A stretch of DNA of 55,288 nt from Bacteroidota bacterium. GTDB taxonomy: Bacteria > Bacteroidota > Bacteroidia > Palsa-948. This document shows positions 1 to 8,074 of the stretch, piece after piece. The translations under genes and the position numbers were made by a program. Position 1 is the first letter of the stretch, and each line of letters opens with the position of its first letter. The stretch is from the NCBI GenBank assembly GCA_016213435.1, contig JACRAL010000016.1:1-55288 (forward strand). The letters run 5' to 3'. The notes beneath the pieces were generated by a model. It saw only the letters and a list, made by a program, of their open reading frames with translations, had not been told where the DNA came from and did not search any database.

Positions 1-30
1 CTGCTGTTTATCTTTGGGTTTTGCTAACAT
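1..30 (-). CDS. 5' end of an unidentified gene running off the left edge
   Basis: An ATG on the minus strand at 30-28 opens a frame of ten codons (MLAKPKDKQQ) that leaves the window. The reason to believe it is a promoter-like box, TAAATTTGC on the minus strand at 77-69, which fits the Bacteroidota -7 consensus TAnnTTTG and would give a leader of about 30 nt. Ten residues do not allow a product to be named. The 31-255 interval otherwise holds only AT-rich sequence between this start and the end of the radical SAM gene. Confidence 0.35.
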   Translation of the reverse strand, partial: MLAKPKDKQQ

Positions 31-68
31 TTATCTGCCGGATTTTTTACAAATCTCTCTACTTTCTG

Positions 69-77
69 GCAAATTTA
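69..77 (-). promoter_or_regulatory. Bacteroidota-type -7 box (TAAATTTGC)
   Basis: On the minus strand the sequence reads TAAATTTGC, matching the TAnnTTTGC -7 element used by the Bacteroidota primary sigma factor. A TTG lies about 22 nt upstream, roughly where the -33 element should be. It would drive the partial gene that starts at 30. Confidence 0.4.
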
Positions 78-255
78 TTCTCCTGTTTTCAATACTTTTC
101 AACTTACTTTATAGGAGAAGACGAGTTTTTGAGGGACGACTCATTAGATTTTTTTTAAATAACCCTTTACAAATATACGATTAACCCCTACTAATATGTA
201 GGGATTTGTATTTTTTATTTTCTAAAAATTAGAATGGATGCGAGTTTGTGAGTGG

Positions 256-1371
256 CTACTCTTCAAACAACGAATACTGATTTTTTGTCCACAAGGACTT
301 TTTGGGCAATTGCTGCAGGAGAAAAATATCTTTTCTGTTTTTATCAAATGATTCTATATCGAATTCAAACTTATTATCTTTTCCATGCATGTATTTTTTC
401 ATCGCCATTTTAAAAAGGCTGCGAATTGATTCCGCAATCTTTCCTTCCCCACTCGTTCTCTTTCCAAATCGGCTGTCGTTCACCTGTCCGCCATGGCAGG
501 ATTTGATATGATTCCAAACTTTATCCGCACGGTCAGGAAAATTTTTATGAAGCCAATCCTTAAACACATCGGCAATCGCTCCATTCAGGCGAACTATGGT
601 ATAACCGGCAGCGGTTGCACCATTTTCAGCAGCAGCTTTTATGACCTCAGGAATTTCATGACTGTTAAGTCCTGGAATAATGGGTGCGTTCATAATTCCG
701 ACAGCAACTCCAGCATCCGTAAGATGTTTTACAACCTTCAACCGATTTTTGTAAGTAACGGTTCTCGGTTCCATTTTCTGACGGAGTTCTTCGTTGAGAG
801 AAGTGATAGTAACCATCACATGAACAAGATTCAGCTTTGCGAGTTCGAAAATAATATCAAGGTCGCGTAGGATAAGAGCATTCTTGGTGATGAGCGATAC
901 AGGATGCTTATACTTCAGGCAGACTTCCAAAATCTTTCTGGTGATCCCTAACTTACGCTCTATAGGCTGGTAGCAATCCGTATTTCCTGAAAGCATGATA
1001 GGCGATGCCTCCCAATTCTTTTTTTGAAACGCTTTCTCTAATAATTCGGGGGCGTTTTTCTTCACTAAAATTTTTCGCTCAAAGTCAAGCCCGGAACTAT
1101 AACCCCAGTATTCATGCGTGGTGCGCGCATAACAATACAAACATCCATGCTCGCAGCCCTGATAAGGATTCATGGAATACATTCCTTGAATATCAGGGCT
1201 CTTTACTTTATTGACAATGGTTTTAGGAAAAACTTCTATGTATTGAGTTTGTTCTTCCTGAAGCATTTCCTCGTCTATCATTTCAGAAAATTCCTGCACA
1301 TAAGAATTCTTAATGAAACGATTGTGCGGATTTACCTGCGCGCCTCTTCCTGAGAAATATTTATCCATCAT
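256..1371 (-). CDS. PA0069-family radical SAM protein
   Basis: This is a 371-residue radical SAM protein of the PA0069/Rv2578c group, which is distantly related to spore photoproduct lyase. The N-terminus carries the family signature GRGAQVNPHNRF (residues 8-19). The 4Fe-4S cluster motif is CEHGCLYC, with Cys73, Cys77 and Cys80. The length is normal for the family. The substrate of these proteins has not been established, so only the radical chemistry (reductive cleavage of S-adenosylmethionine) can be asserted. Two adjacent ATGs are possible starts. A palindromic repeat lies directly upstream of the start, between this gene and the DUF559 gene, which is read in the same direction. Confidence 0.85.
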   Translation of the reverse strand: MMDKYFSGRGAQVNPHNRFIKNSYVQEFSEMIDEEMLQEEQTQYIEVFPKTIVNKVKSPDIQGMYSMNPYQGCEHGCLYCYARTTHEYWGYSSGLDFERKILVKKNAPELLEKAFQKKNWEASPIMLSGNTDCYQPIERKLGITRKILEVCLKYKHPVSLITKNALILRDLDIIFELAKLNLVHVMVTITSLNEELRQKMEPRTVTYKNRLKVVKHLTDAGVAVGIMNAPIIPGLNSHEIPEVIKAAAENGATAAGYTIVRLNGAIADVFKDWLHKNFPDRADKVWNHIKSCHGGQVNDSRFGKRTSGEGKIAESIRSLFKMAMKKYMHGKDNKFEFDIESFDKNRKDIFLLQQLPKKSLWTKNQYSLFEE

Positions 1372-1373
1372 AT

Positions 1374-1397
1374 ACCCCCAACCCCTAAAGGGGAGTT
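1374..1397. repeat. Palindromic repeat element on the 3' side of the DUF559 gene
   Basis: The core CCCCTAAAGGGG with a flanking CCCCCAA arm belongs to the short palindromic family scattered through this window (compare 1771-1799, 4172-4210 and 9691-9759). It sits between the start of the radical SAM gene and the stop of the DUF559 gene. Confidence 0.7.
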
Positions 1398-1398
1398 A

Positions 1399-1764
1399 TT
1401 ATTCATGAGTATTGTATTTTTTTTCAGAAAGTACGAATTCCAAATCAGTCAGCACTTGCTCACTTGAAAATCTTATGAAACATATTCCTAACGATTCGAG
1501 GTGAGATTGCCGGTTAACATCATTTCGTTTTACAGCGTCATTTGAGTGGATACTACCATCAATTTCTATTGCAGGTTTCAATTTATGAGCATAGAAATCC
1601 AAAACATACATTGATGCTGGATGCTGTCTTCTGAACTTTATACCGAGTTGTCCTTGCCCAATATAGCTCCAAAGTAACTCTTCAGCAGGAGTAGGTTTAC
1701 TCCTTAGTTCAGTAGCTATTTGAAAAACTAGAGGACTTGCTTTATAGAACATGTTATCATTCAT
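1399..1764 (-). CDS. DUF559 / Vsr-like endonuclease domain protein
   Basis: The 121 residues form a single DUF559 domain, a PD-(D/E)xK-type nuclease fold related to very-short-patch-repair endonucleases. The N-terminal helix contains the family motif TPAEELLW (residues 21-28), followed by FRRQHP. The likely metal site is the Asp of VLDFY plus AIEIDG, and the C-terminal strand ends in CFIRFSSEQV. The gene stands alone, not beside a methylase, so it does not look like part of a restriction or Vsr system. Palindromic repeats lie immediately on both sides (1374-1397 and 1771-1799), which invites the idea that nuclease and repeat are linked. That link is inference; the DUF559 assignment is firm. 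Confidence 0.85.
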   Translation of the reverse strand: MNDNMFYKASPLVFQIATELRSKPTPAEELLWSYIGQGQLGIKFRRQHPASMYVLDFYAHKLKPAIEIDGSIHSNDAVKRNDVNRQSHLESLGICFIRFSSEQVLTDLEFVLSEKKYNTHE

Positions 1765-1770
1765 ATTTTT

Positions 1771-1799
1771 TCAAAGTCCCTTTAGAGATTTAGGGTGTC
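1771..1799. repeat. Palindromic repeat element upstream of the DUF559 gene
   Basis: The sequence CAAAGTCCCTTTAGAGA followed by TTTAGGGTGTC matches the repeat family whose general form is AAGTCCCTnnnnAGGGATTTAGGGTGGG. It supplies the TAA stop codon and the last codons of the amidase gene at 1790, so the amidase C-terminus is partly repeat-derived. Confidence 0.7.
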
Positions 1800-3076
1800 T
1801 TTTTCTTCACATAATTTATTATCCCTTCATAATATGCTTTCGCCACCTCCTCTACTCGCTTGGAAGTTTTAATTCCGTTTGTCACGCTGAGCGGGGTCGA
1901 AGCGTCTTTTTTGCTCAGCGCTTTGCACTCCTTTATATTATCCTGATAAAGCGATTCGCCATAACACAAAGTTCCCTTCACCATTCTCGTAAGCGTAAGA
2001 TTGCGGCAGAACACTCCGTTCACACTGGTTGTTATGCAATTATCCCGAAGATAAATAGCGCATGAATCCAGCGCAACAGGAACATCCAGTTTTTCAGATA
2101 AACTGTTTACAATATATTTTGAAAACTCAATTGAATGTTCAATATCATCAGTAAGAAGTAAACGCAGAAAATCAATTCGCGCTTCGGGCTTATCTAACTC
2201 CTCCGCACTGAAACTGCCACCAACAAATGCCATCACAAAATCTTTCTTAGTCGGTTTGTTCCAGTTTTTATTTGTTTCATCCACATTGTAATGAATGACA
2301 AGTGTTAAATCAGGATGAAACTCATTTATTTTCCGTGCACGCTCATGCATCTCCTCCAGCAGAAAAAACCTTCTGAATATCTCCGTATCGTTTGCTTTTT
2401 TCAAAAGGAAGTTTCTTTCTTCAAAAGACACGTCACCTCTTGCGTAAGCCGAATCAAGAGATTTATGAAACAAACTATCTTTCCATTTTTTAAAATCAAT
2501 TCCGAAAGAAGAAATATTAGGCTTGTCGCGAGTAAGCATTACGGTGGCTCCTTCAGCTTCTAATTTCTTTTTTAGAATTAGTGCGGTAGCGAGGGCAAGT
2601 TCTCCTTCAATAAGTTGAATCTTAGCCTTTTTCATCTCCACCCATTTTTTTTCCATTTTGGCAGTTGCAAGATCGCCTGCGATGTGACCGGGGTCAAGAG
2701 CGATTTTATAATGCAACAATGGTTTTAAGGAATCTCTAATGGAATATTTTTCGGAAATTCCAACTGCCATATCACCGTAAACAAATGTTAGATTTATTTT
2801 TTCTTTCAATTGAATTTTCAATAAGTCATCAACTACATTCCAATTTATGATGCTTCCTAATTCAGATGTATCTGATTCAGGAGGATTAATGTCAACACCA
2901 GCTTTGCATAAACTTATAATTTTATAAATGGAGTTATCTTTAACCAAATATTTTTGCATTTTCTGAGTGTAAACAGCAATCAAGCTATCGGAATTAACTT
3001 GAGCAAAAGATGCTTCGACTCCGCTCAGCATGACAGCCAGCGACAAGCACCAAGTAGCAATTATAAATTTGTACAT
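1790..3076 (-). CDS. N-acetylmuramoyl-L-alanine amidase (Amidase_3 type), secreted
   Basis: A zinc amidase that would cleave the amide bond between N-acetylmuramic acid and the stem peptide in the periplasm. Zinc-binding signatures of the Amidase_3 fold are visible: the His of LDPGH, a Glu in LIEGELALA, and the His of LVIHYN. The start was placed at the ATG at 3076, because the protein then begins MYKFIIATW and has a signal peptide ending ASFAQ. The longer open frame to 3166 would overlap arfB. The catalytic core is interrupted by long helical inserts relative to compact amidases. Two copies of another repeat family lie in the gene: one builds part of the signal peptide (MLSGVEA, 3009-3034) and one adds KDASTPLSVT near the C-terminus (1881-1904). 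Confidence 0.8.
   Translation of the reverse strand: MYKFIIATWCLSLAVMLSGVEASFAQVNSDSLIAVYTQKMQKYLVKDNSIYKIISLCKAGVDINPPESDTSELGSIINWNVVDDLLKIQLKEKINLTFVYGDMAVGISEKYSIRDSLKPLLHYKIALDPGHIAGDLATAKMEKKWVEMKKAKIQLIEGELALATALILKKKLEAEGATVMLTRDKPNISSFGIDFKKWKDSLFHKSLDSAYARGDVSFEERNFLLKKANDTEIFRRFFLLEEMHERARKINEFHPDLTLVIHYNVDETNKNWNKPTKKDFVMAFVGGSFSAEELDKPEARIDFLRLLLTDDIEHSIEFSKYIVNSLSEKLDVPVALDSCAIYLRDNCITTSVNGVFCRNLTLTRMVKGTLCYGESLYQDNIKECKALSKKDASTPLSVTNGIKTSKRVEEVAKAYYEGIINYVKKKTP
1881..1904. repeat. TTCGACnnnGCTCAG-family repeat inside the amidase gene
   Basis: The sequence GTCACGCTGAGCGGGGTCGA followed by AGCG is a member of the Bacteroidota repeat with core TTCGAC-CCGCTCAGC. It lies in frame near the 3' end of the amidase gene. 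Related copies are at 3009-3034 and 31880-31903. Confidence 0.65.
3009..3034. repeat. TTCGACTCCGCTCAG repeat inside the amidase signal peptide
   Basis: GCTTCGACTCCGCTCAGCAT, in frame, encodes the MLSGVEAS portion of the signal peptide on the minus strand. It is the same family as 1881-1904 and 31880-31903. Confidence 0.65.
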
Positions 3077-3100
3077 TCGTAACTTATTCGTTATTCGTTG
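3072..3100. repeat. Heptanucleotide tandem repeat (TTATTCG) between amidase and arfB
   Basis: CATTCGTAACTTATTCG continues as TTATTCGTTG: the 7-nt unit TTATTCG recurs with a 7-base period across the 24-bp divergent gap and the first bases of both genes. Other heptanucleotide runs are at 7020-7060, 44065-44088, 44236-44260 and 44274-44306. Confidence 0.55.
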
Positions 3101-3496
3101 ATGATACCTCATCTTGATTCGGAAATATTTTTCACCGCCTCCCGCAGCAGCGGAAGCGGAGGACAAAATGTAAATAAGGTTTCTACAAAGGTAGAACTAC
3201 ATTTTGATGTAATGAATTCTAAGTTATTAACCAACGAGCAGAAGCAAGTCATCTTATCAAAACTAAAACGCCACATCAACAAAGAAGGTATCCTTAAAGT
3301 TACTGTTCAGGAAACACGTTCTCAGTTCGAGAATAAAGAGATCGCGCTCAAGAAATTCCATTCATTCATCACTTCCGCCTTTCAAAAAGCTAAAAAGAGA
3401 ATTCGCACCAAAGCTACAAGATCATCAAAAGAGAGAAGAATGCAAAGTAAGAAAATGAAAAGCGAGAAAAAGCAATGGAGACGCGAGAAATGGTAG
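3101..3496 (+). CDS. arfB: Alternative ribosome-rescue factor ArfB (peptidyl-tRNA hydrolase)
   Basis: ArfB enters ribosomes stalled at the end of truncated mRNAs and hydrolyses the peptidyl-tRNA. The N-terminal domain has the release-factor motif SGSGGQNVNKVSTKVEL, whose GGQ is at residues 20-22. The C-terminal tail (residues about 95-131) is the family's lysine/arginine-rich extension that lies in the mRNA entry channel. The 131-residue length is close to the E. coli protein (140). The ATG at 3101 was chosen over a TTG at 3098. The start is only 24 bp from the divergently read amidase start, so both promoters must overlap. Heptanucleotide repeats (TTATTCG) fill that gap. Confidence 0.92.
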   Translation: MIPHLDSEIFFTASRSSGSGGQNVNKVSTKVELHFDVMNSKLLTNEQKQVILSKLKRHINKEGILKVTVQETRSQFENKEIALKKFHSFITSAFQKAKKRIRTKATRSSKERRMQSKKMKSEKKQWRREKW

Positions 3497-3499
3497 TTT

Positions 3500-4225
3500 C
3501 TATCGCAGCATTTTTAGAAAATAATTCCACAACACTTCGTCAGGCGGATTTGCTTCAATTACAAGGGGTAATTTGCTTACAGGATGAATGAACTCCGCTT
3601 TTCTGGCGTGAAGATGAATAGAAGCATCTTCATTTCCTCTTTTAAAACCATATTTAAAATCTCCTTTTATCGGAGAGCCAATGGTTGATAATTGAACACG
3701 AATCTGATGATGTCTTCCGGTGAGCGGATTGATCTCCAGCAAATGATAATTATCCGAGCTGAAAAGGATTTTATAATCCAACTCCGCTTTTAATGCATCG
3801 CCTGTTTCTTTTTCATACGCACGCGACATGTTTTTCTGCTCGTTCTTTTTCAGGTAATGGATTAAGTGTCCGCTTTCAGGATTTGGCTTATTCTTAACCA
3901 CCGCCCAATAGGTTTTCTTCACTTCCTTATCGCGGAACATTTCATTTAGTCGTGAAAGCGCCTTGCTGGTCTTGGCAAAAAGTACAACCCCGCTCACGGG
4001 TCTGTCAATGCGATGCACAACACCGAGATACACTTCTCCCGGCTTGCTGTATTTTTCTTTGATGTACTGTTTAACTTTTTCGCTGAGAGGAGTATCGCCC
4101 GTTTTATCTCCCTGAACGATGTCGGAAGGTTTTTTATTTATCGCGATTAAGTGGTTGTCCTCAAAAAGAATAGTCCCACCTAAATCCTCCCCATTAGGGA
4201 GGACTTTCAAATGACTACTACTCAT
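3500..4225 (-). CDS. RluA-family 23S rRNA/tRNA pseudouridine synthase
   Basis: A 241-residue RluA-type pseudouridine synthase, which isomerises specific uridines in rRNA or tRNA. The catalytic Asp is Asp74 in HRIDRPVSGV. The second family motif is TGRHHQIRVQL in the C-terminal half. There is no N-terminal S4 domain, so it resembles the short RluA/RluC-like enzymes; the exact target base cannot be told. Residues 5-19 (HLKVLPNGEDLGGTI) are encoded by a palindromic repeat at 4172-4210. The true fold therefore begins around residue 19, and the native start may have been replaced by repeat sequence. It is the last gene of the minus-strand run from nrnA through panB. Confidence 0.88.
   Translation of the reverse strand: MSSSHLKVLPNGEDLGGTILFEDNHLIAINKKPSDIVQGDKTGDTPLSEKVKQYIKEKYSKPGEVYLGVVHRIDRPVSGVVLFAKTSKALSRLNEMFRDKEVKKTYWAVVKNKPNPESGHLIHYLKKNEQKNMSRAYEKETGDALKAELDYKILFSSDNYHLLEINPLTGRHHQIRVQLSTIGSPIKGDFKYGFKRGNEDASIHLHARKAEFIHPVSKLPLVIEANPPDEVLWNYFLKMLR
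4172..4210. repeat. Palindromic repeat forming the N-terminus of the pseudouridine synthase gene
   Basis: It reads AGTCCCACCTAAATCCTCCC, then CATTAGGGAGGACTTTCAA. The stem TCCTCCC/GGGAGGA has a short AT loop. On the minus strand the element is translated as residues 5-19 of the enzyme. Close relatives are 8032-8071, 8643-8675 and the one at 46010-46030 inside uvrA. Confidence 0.75.
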
Positions 4226-4239
4226 TGCTGTGTTGTTTT

Positions 4240-4275
4240 CTCCCTTCCTAATGGGAAGGGCGGGGATGGGCTTTT
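4240..4275. repeat. Palindromic repeat between panB and the pseudouridine synthase gene
   Basis: CTCCCTTCCTAATGGGAAGG is followed by GCGGGGATGGGCTTTT. The stem CCCTTCC/GGGAAGGG is followed by the GGGCTTTT end typical of this family. It lies directly at the 3' end of panB. Confidence 0.7.
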
Positions 4276-5083
4276 AATATTGTTCTTTGGCATTCGGAAA
4301 ATCCTGCGACTTCACGTCCTTAATATATTTCTGAACCGCTCCTTTGATGTCATCGTAGAGATTTAAATATCTGCGAAGAAAACGGGGGTTGAATTCATGG
4401 TTAAATCCAAGCATGTCGTGAAGAACAAGCACCTGCCCATCTACACCGCTTCCTGCTCCGATTCCAATTACAGGGATGCTGATATTTTTCGCTACTTGTG
4501 TGGCAAGTTTTGCAGGAATTTTTTCAAGAACAATAGCAAAACATCCAATTTTTTCGAGCAATTCCGAATCACTCAAAATTCTTTCGGCTTCTGCTTTTTC
4601 TCTTGCGCGTACTTCGTAAGTTCCAAATTTATAAATGGACTGAGGCGTTAACCCCAAATGTCCCATCACAGGAATTCCGGCAGATAAAATCCGCTCTACC
4701 GATTCTTTTATTTCTTTTCCACCTTCCAGTTTAACAGCATGCGCACCGGATTCTTTCATGATCCTGATAGCAGAATTCAGCGCCTCTTTAGAATTTCCCT
4801 GATAAGAACCAAAAGGAAGATCCACTACAATCAAGGCTCGATTTACTGCACGCACAACAGAGGATGCGTGATAGATCATCTGGTCGAGTGTAATGGGCAA
4901 AGTGGTTTCGTGCCCTGCCATCACATTGGAAGCAGAATCACCAACCAGCAAAACATCAATTCCGGCATGGTCAAGAATTTTGGCTGTGGTATAGTCATAC
5001 GCAGTGAGCATGGAGATTTTTTCTCCCTTTTGCTTCATCTTCAGAAGCACGTTCGTAGTGACTTTCTTTATTTCCTTTTTCAT
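4274..5083 (-). CDS. panB: 3-methyl-2-oxobutanoate hydroxymethyltransferase (pantothenate synthesis)
   Basis: PanB transfers a hydroxymethyl group from methylene-tetrahydrofolate to 3-methyl-2-oxobutanoate, giving ketopantoate, the first committed step of pantothenate and coenzyme A synthesis. The 269-residue length is normal. Metal-binding residues of the TIM-barrel are visible: Asp49 (LLVGDSAS), Asp88 (VVDLPFG) and Glu120 (AVKLEGG), with the catalytic Glu in AIVLEKIP. The GIGAG phosphate loop is near residue 205. No other pantothenate gene is in the window. It follows the immunophilin genes by about 45 bp in the same direction and is probably read with them. Confidence 0.95.
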   Translation of the reverse strand: MKKEIKKVTTNVLLKMKQKGEKISMLTAYDYTTAKILDHAGIDVLLVGDSASNVMAGHETTLPITLDQMIYHASSVVRAVNRALIVVDLPFGSYQGNSKEALNSAIRIMKESGAHAVKLEGGKEIKESVERILSAGIPVMGHLGLTPQSIYKFGTYEVRAREKAEAERILSDSELLEKIGCFAIVLEKIPAKLATQVAKNISIPVIGIGAGSGVDGQVLVLHDMLGFNHEFNPRFLRRYLNLYDDIKGAVQKYIKDVKSQDFPNAKEQY

Positions 5084-5127
5084 TCACTTTCAGAATAAAG
5101 AAACTGCTTTGGAGTTAATTATTGATC

Positions 5128-6159
5128 TTAATTTATTTTAATTAATTCCACTTCAAATATTAACGTGCTGTTTGGAGGGATTGGTCCGCCACCTTGTACA
5201 CCGTATCCTAATGCTGGCGGAATTAGAAACTTTGTTCTTCCTCCTTCTTTCATTAACTGCACGCCTTCTGTCCAACCGGGAATAACCTGATTTAAACCAA
5301 AAGTAGCCGGCTGACCTCTTTGCACACTGCTATCGAATACTTTTCCATCAGTAAACATGCCTGTATAATGTACTGTTACATTACTTGTTGCTGTGGGTGA
5401 ATTTCCAGTACCTTCTTTTTCCACAACATATTTTAAACCCGATGCTGTTGTTATTGCATTTGCAAACATTTTATTTATGGCTTCCAATGCTTCCTTTTCT
5501 TTTATAGCATTTTTTTCACCTATCGTCTTTTTCTCCTTTTCAAAAACAGTTGCAGCTACAAATCCATCGGCATCCTTTCCTTTACGCATTATGATTACCT
5601 TTTTCATCGTATCATTTGCTGCTATTTTATTTACCACATCCTGTCCTTCTAGTACATGTCCGAAAATAGTATGCTTGCCATTCAGCCAAGGAGTAGCAAC
5701 ATGAGTAATAAAAAATTGCGAACCGTTAGTGCCCGGACCTGAATTAGCCATACTTAAAATACCGGGGCCAATATGCTTTAACGTTGTGTCAAATTCATCA
5801 GGAAATTTATAACCGGGATCACCCATGCCGTTTCCTAAAGGATCTCCCCCTTGAATCATAAAATTAGGAACCACACGATGGAATTTCAATCCATTGTAAA
5901 ACGGAACGCCTTCGGCTTTAGCATTGTTTTTTATTGTGCCTTCTGCCAAGCCAACAAAGTTTGCAACCGTCATAGGGGTTTTCTTGTACTCAAGCAAAGC
6001 ATAAATATTTCCTTTGTTTGTTTCAAATTTCACATACATGCCATCTGCCTGCTTGCTCAAGAACATTTTATCTTCAGCTCCCGGTTTTTGTTTTTCTTTT
6101 TGCGCAAACATGCAGCTTGCAAAAAAAGTTACTGAGAGAAATAAAAATATTTTTTTCAT
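5128..6159 (-). CDS. Cyclophilin-FKBP fusion peptidyl-prolyl isomerase, periplasmic
   Basis: A dual-family immunophilin. Residues 1-19 are a signal peptide ending SCMFAQ. Residues about 40-205 form a cyclophilin domain ([34 protein letters not shown]). After a charged linker, residues about 250-343 form a complete FKBP domain ([45 protein letters not shown]). Both domains keep their catalytic residues, so the protein should have two proline isomerase sites and act on folding envelope proteins. Cyclophilin-first fusions of this kind are known from a few bacteria, Bacteroidota included. It is followed by panB and preceded by three FKBP lipoprotein genes with very short gaps, so it is part of one operon. 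The SC in the signal peptide is probably not a lipobox. Confidence 0.93.
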   Translation of the reverse strand: MKKIFLFLSVTFFASCMFAQKEKQKPGAEDKMFLSKQADGMYVKFETNKGNIYALLEYKKTPMTVANFVGLAEGTIKNNAKAEGVPFYNGLKFHRVVPNFMIQGGDPLGNGMGDPGYKFPDEFDTTLKHIGPGILSMANSGPGTNGSQFFITHVATPWLNGKHTIFGHVLEGQDVVNKIAANDTMKKVIIMRKGKDADGFVAATVFEKEKKTIGEKNAIKEKEALEAINKMFANAITTASGLKYVVEKEGTGNSPTATSNVTVHYTGMFTDGKVFDSSVQRGQPATFGLNQVIPGWTEGVQLMKEGGRTKFLIPPALGYGVQGGGPIPPNSTLIFEVELIKIN

Positions 6160-6162
6160 AAT

Positions 6163-7098
6163 TTATTTTTTTGTTTTAATGTCTAAAAGCTGAATGTCGA
6201 ATTTCATAGGTGCATAAGGAGGAATAAAATATTTTCCGGTTTGGCGATTTATATATCCTGTTGAATCATACGCAAGCGAAGAAGGAAGAATAATGGTAGC
6301 TGCCGTTCCTTTTTTCATCAACTTGAGTGCTTCCTCCCATCCGGGGATTACCTGCTTTGCTCCTACTTTAAAGCCAAAGGGCTCGTTACGTCTCATGGAA
6401 GAATCAAAAATAGTTCCATCCAGAAAACTTCCTGTGTAATGCACAACAACAGAGTCTCCGTCTTTCGGACTGAGTCCTTTCCCTTTTTCTTTCTCGATGA
6501 GATACATACCGCTTGCTGTTGGTTTCACATCAATGTGATTATCCTCAATATAGCGGCTAAGTTCCCTCGGACCTTTTTCTTTTCTATCGTTAATATATTC
6601 CTGTCGTTTTTGATCTTCTTCCCTCTGCATTTCTTCCATGGTTTTGATCTGCATGAGTTTTATGTCAAAAGCCAGAAAAGCATTTGGTTTGAATTTTTTT
6701 GTGGAATCTTTTGAAGGAAAATATTTATTAATAGAATCCGTACTCATAAGGAAAGTAGCACTGTCGCCAACCGACATCATGGTAATTCCTTCCTCGATCG
6801 CTCCTTTAAACATGGGTTCACGAAGAGGTATCTCCATCCCATCAGGACTCATAAGATTGGTGCTTTCCAATGTAGAATCAGCCAGACGTTTTGCCATTTT
6901 TACCCTAACAACCTGGCCATAGTTAGGATGAATGGTGTCTTTCCCTTTCACATGGAATTTATAGAGTAACCCCGACTCTGTTTTTTCGAAATCAGAAAAC
7001 TTAGAATTAGAACAAGCCGATAACAGGCAACAGGCAACAGGCAACAGGCAATAGGCAAACAGCGTGAGACGTTTGATGATGGATGATTGGTTACTCAT
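6163..7098 (-). CDS. FKBP-type isomerase lipoprotein (two FKBP-like domains)
   Basis: A 311-residue lipoprotein with lipobox LLSAC (Cys29). Residues about 55-155 are a degenerate FKBP-like domain lacking the active-site aromatics. Residues about 215-305 are an intact FKBP domain (VHYTGSFLDGTIFDSS, VIPGWEEALKLMKKG) with an extra ten-residue loop around INRQTGKYFI. It would isomerise prolines or chaperone proteins in the periplasm while anchored in a membrane. The signal peptide region LLPVACCLLPVA-type sequence is encoded by a heptanucleotide repeat (AACAGGC on the plus strand). The gap to the downstream gene is 3 bp and to the upstream gene about 34 bp, consistent with one operon. Confidence 0.88.
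   Translation of the reverse strand: MSNQSSIIKRLTLFAYCLLPVACCLLSACSNSKFSDFEKTESGLLYKFHVKGKDTIHPNYGQVVRVKMAKRLADSTLESTNLMSPDGMEIPLREPMFKGAIEEGITMMSVGDSATFLMSTDSINKYFPSKDSTKKFKPNAFLAFDIKLMQIKTMEEMQREEDQKRQEYINDRKEKGPRELSRYIEDNHIDVKPTASGMYLIEKEKGKGLSPKDGDSVVVHYTGSFLDGTIFDSSMRRNEPFGFKVGAKQVIPGWEEALKLMKKGTAATIILPSSLAYDSTGYINRQTGKYFIPPYAPMKFDIQLLDIKTKK
7020..7060. repeat. Heptanucleotide tandem repeat (AACAGGC) in an FKBP signal peptide
   Basis: The unit AACAGGC recurs four times, followed by a variant AATAGGC. It lies in frame and encodes the hydrophobic core of the lipoprotein signal peptide of the FKBP gene at 6163-7098. Slippage by single units would shift the reading frame. Confidence 0.75.
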
Positions 7099-7132
7099 AA
7101 ATTTAAACTTTGAATTTTAATTTGTTAATTTT

Positions 7133-8074
7133 TTATTGCACTTTCAAAAGCTCCACTTCATAAATCACCGTGGTGAACGGTGGAATAATTCCGGTGGATG
7201 ATCCGCTGCTTCCAAAAGCGAGGTGCGAAGGTATAATAAATTTTGCTTTTTCACCTTCGCGCATTTTCTTTACTCCGATCTCCAGCCCCTTGATCAATTG
7301 TTCTTCTGCACCTATAATGTATTCAAATGGCTGCGACTCATAATTTGAATCAAAGCACCTGCCATTAAGAAAGCATCCTTTGTAATTTATGAGCGCTACC
7401 CTTCCTGAATCAGGAGAAAAACCCTTGCCTTCACGAAGTATAACATAATACATTCCATTGGCAACAGGAGAAGTACCAACCAGATGGGGAGTATCTGCTA
7501 TGTATTTTTCCAATATCTTCTTTTCATCAAACTCTCCCATTTCCAGTTTTTTTTGCTCAGCAAGCATTTCCTTTTCATGTTCTTCTTTTGTCTGAATCTT
7601 TAAAACCCTTGTCTCAACCTTCACGATGCTGCTGGGTGTCATTCCCGAGGGAACCTTGTCGTGTTTAATATAAACAGAATAAATATCCGTAACAAAAGTT
7701 GCACTATCTCCTTCAGATAAGAATTGAAACCCTTCCCTGTAATCTTTTTCATGTTCGGGAACAGGAAGAATAAATGTTACTGCACCATCCGGCCCCATGT
7801 TCCGTGTATCATACAAAACAGAATCCTTTTCAGTCTTAATAATGATCTGCGCAGTCACATAATCATCGGGCTTCGCTTTTCTTTCCCCATCTCCTATATC
7901 CTGAATTTTGTATAAAAGTTCGTTCTCTGTTTCGCTGTAACCTGGGAAGCGGGAATTGCCACAAGAAGAAAGTAAAAAGCAAAAAGCCCATCCCATCCTT
8001 CCCAAAGGGAAGGAGAAAAGGAACAACTTACTCAAAGTCCTTCCCTGCGGGAAGGATTTAGGGTGGGCTTTCAT
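7133..8074 (-). CDS. FKBP-type isomerase lipoprotein with repeat-derived signal peptide
   Basis: A 313-residue paralogue of the preceding protein: lipobox LLSSC (Cys38), an inactive FKBP-like domain (residues about 65-175), and a C-terminal FKBP domain (INYKGCFLNGRCFDSN, LIKGLEIGVKKMREG, LAFGSSG). The usual active-site Trp is replaced by Leu (LIKGLEIG), so isomerase activity may be reduced. The first 35 residues (MKAHPKSFPQGRTL... LGRMGWAF) are translated from two palindromic repeats at 7986-8015 and 8032-8071, so the signal peptide is largely repeat sequence. Its ATG overlaps the stop of the upstream FKBP gene as ATGA, indicating coupled translation. Confidence 0.85.
   Translation of the reverse strand: MKAHPKSFPQGRTLSKLFLFSFPLGRMGWAFCFLLSSCGNSRFPGYSETENELLYKIQDIGDGERKAKPDDYVTAQIIIKTEKDSVLYDTRNMGPDGAVTFILPVPEHEKDYREGFQFLSEGDSATFVTDIYSVYIKHDKVPSGMTPSSIVKVETRVLKIQTKEEHEKEMLAEQKKLEMGEFDEKKILEKYIADTPHLVGTSPVANGMYYVILREGKGFSPDSGRVALINYKGCFLNGRCFDSNYESQPFEYIIGAEEQLIKGLEIGVKKMREGEKAKFIIPSHLAFGSSGSSTGIIPPFTTVIYEVELLKVQ
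7986..8015. repeat. Palindromic repeat within an FKBP lipoprotein signal peptide (copy 1)
   Basis: GCCCATCCCATCCTTCCCAA continues AGGGAAGGAG; the stem is CCTTCCC/GGGAAGG. It encodes SFPLGRMGWAF on the minus strand. Confidence 0.75.
8032..8071. repeat. Palindromic repeat at the start of an FKBP lipoprotein gene (copy 2)
   Basis: TCAAAGTCCTTCCCTGCGGG continues AAGGATTTAGGGTGGGCTTT; the stem is TCCTTCCC/GGGAAGGA. It provides MKAHPKSFPQGRTL on the minus strand, including part of the stop of the upstream gene. Confidence 0.75.
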
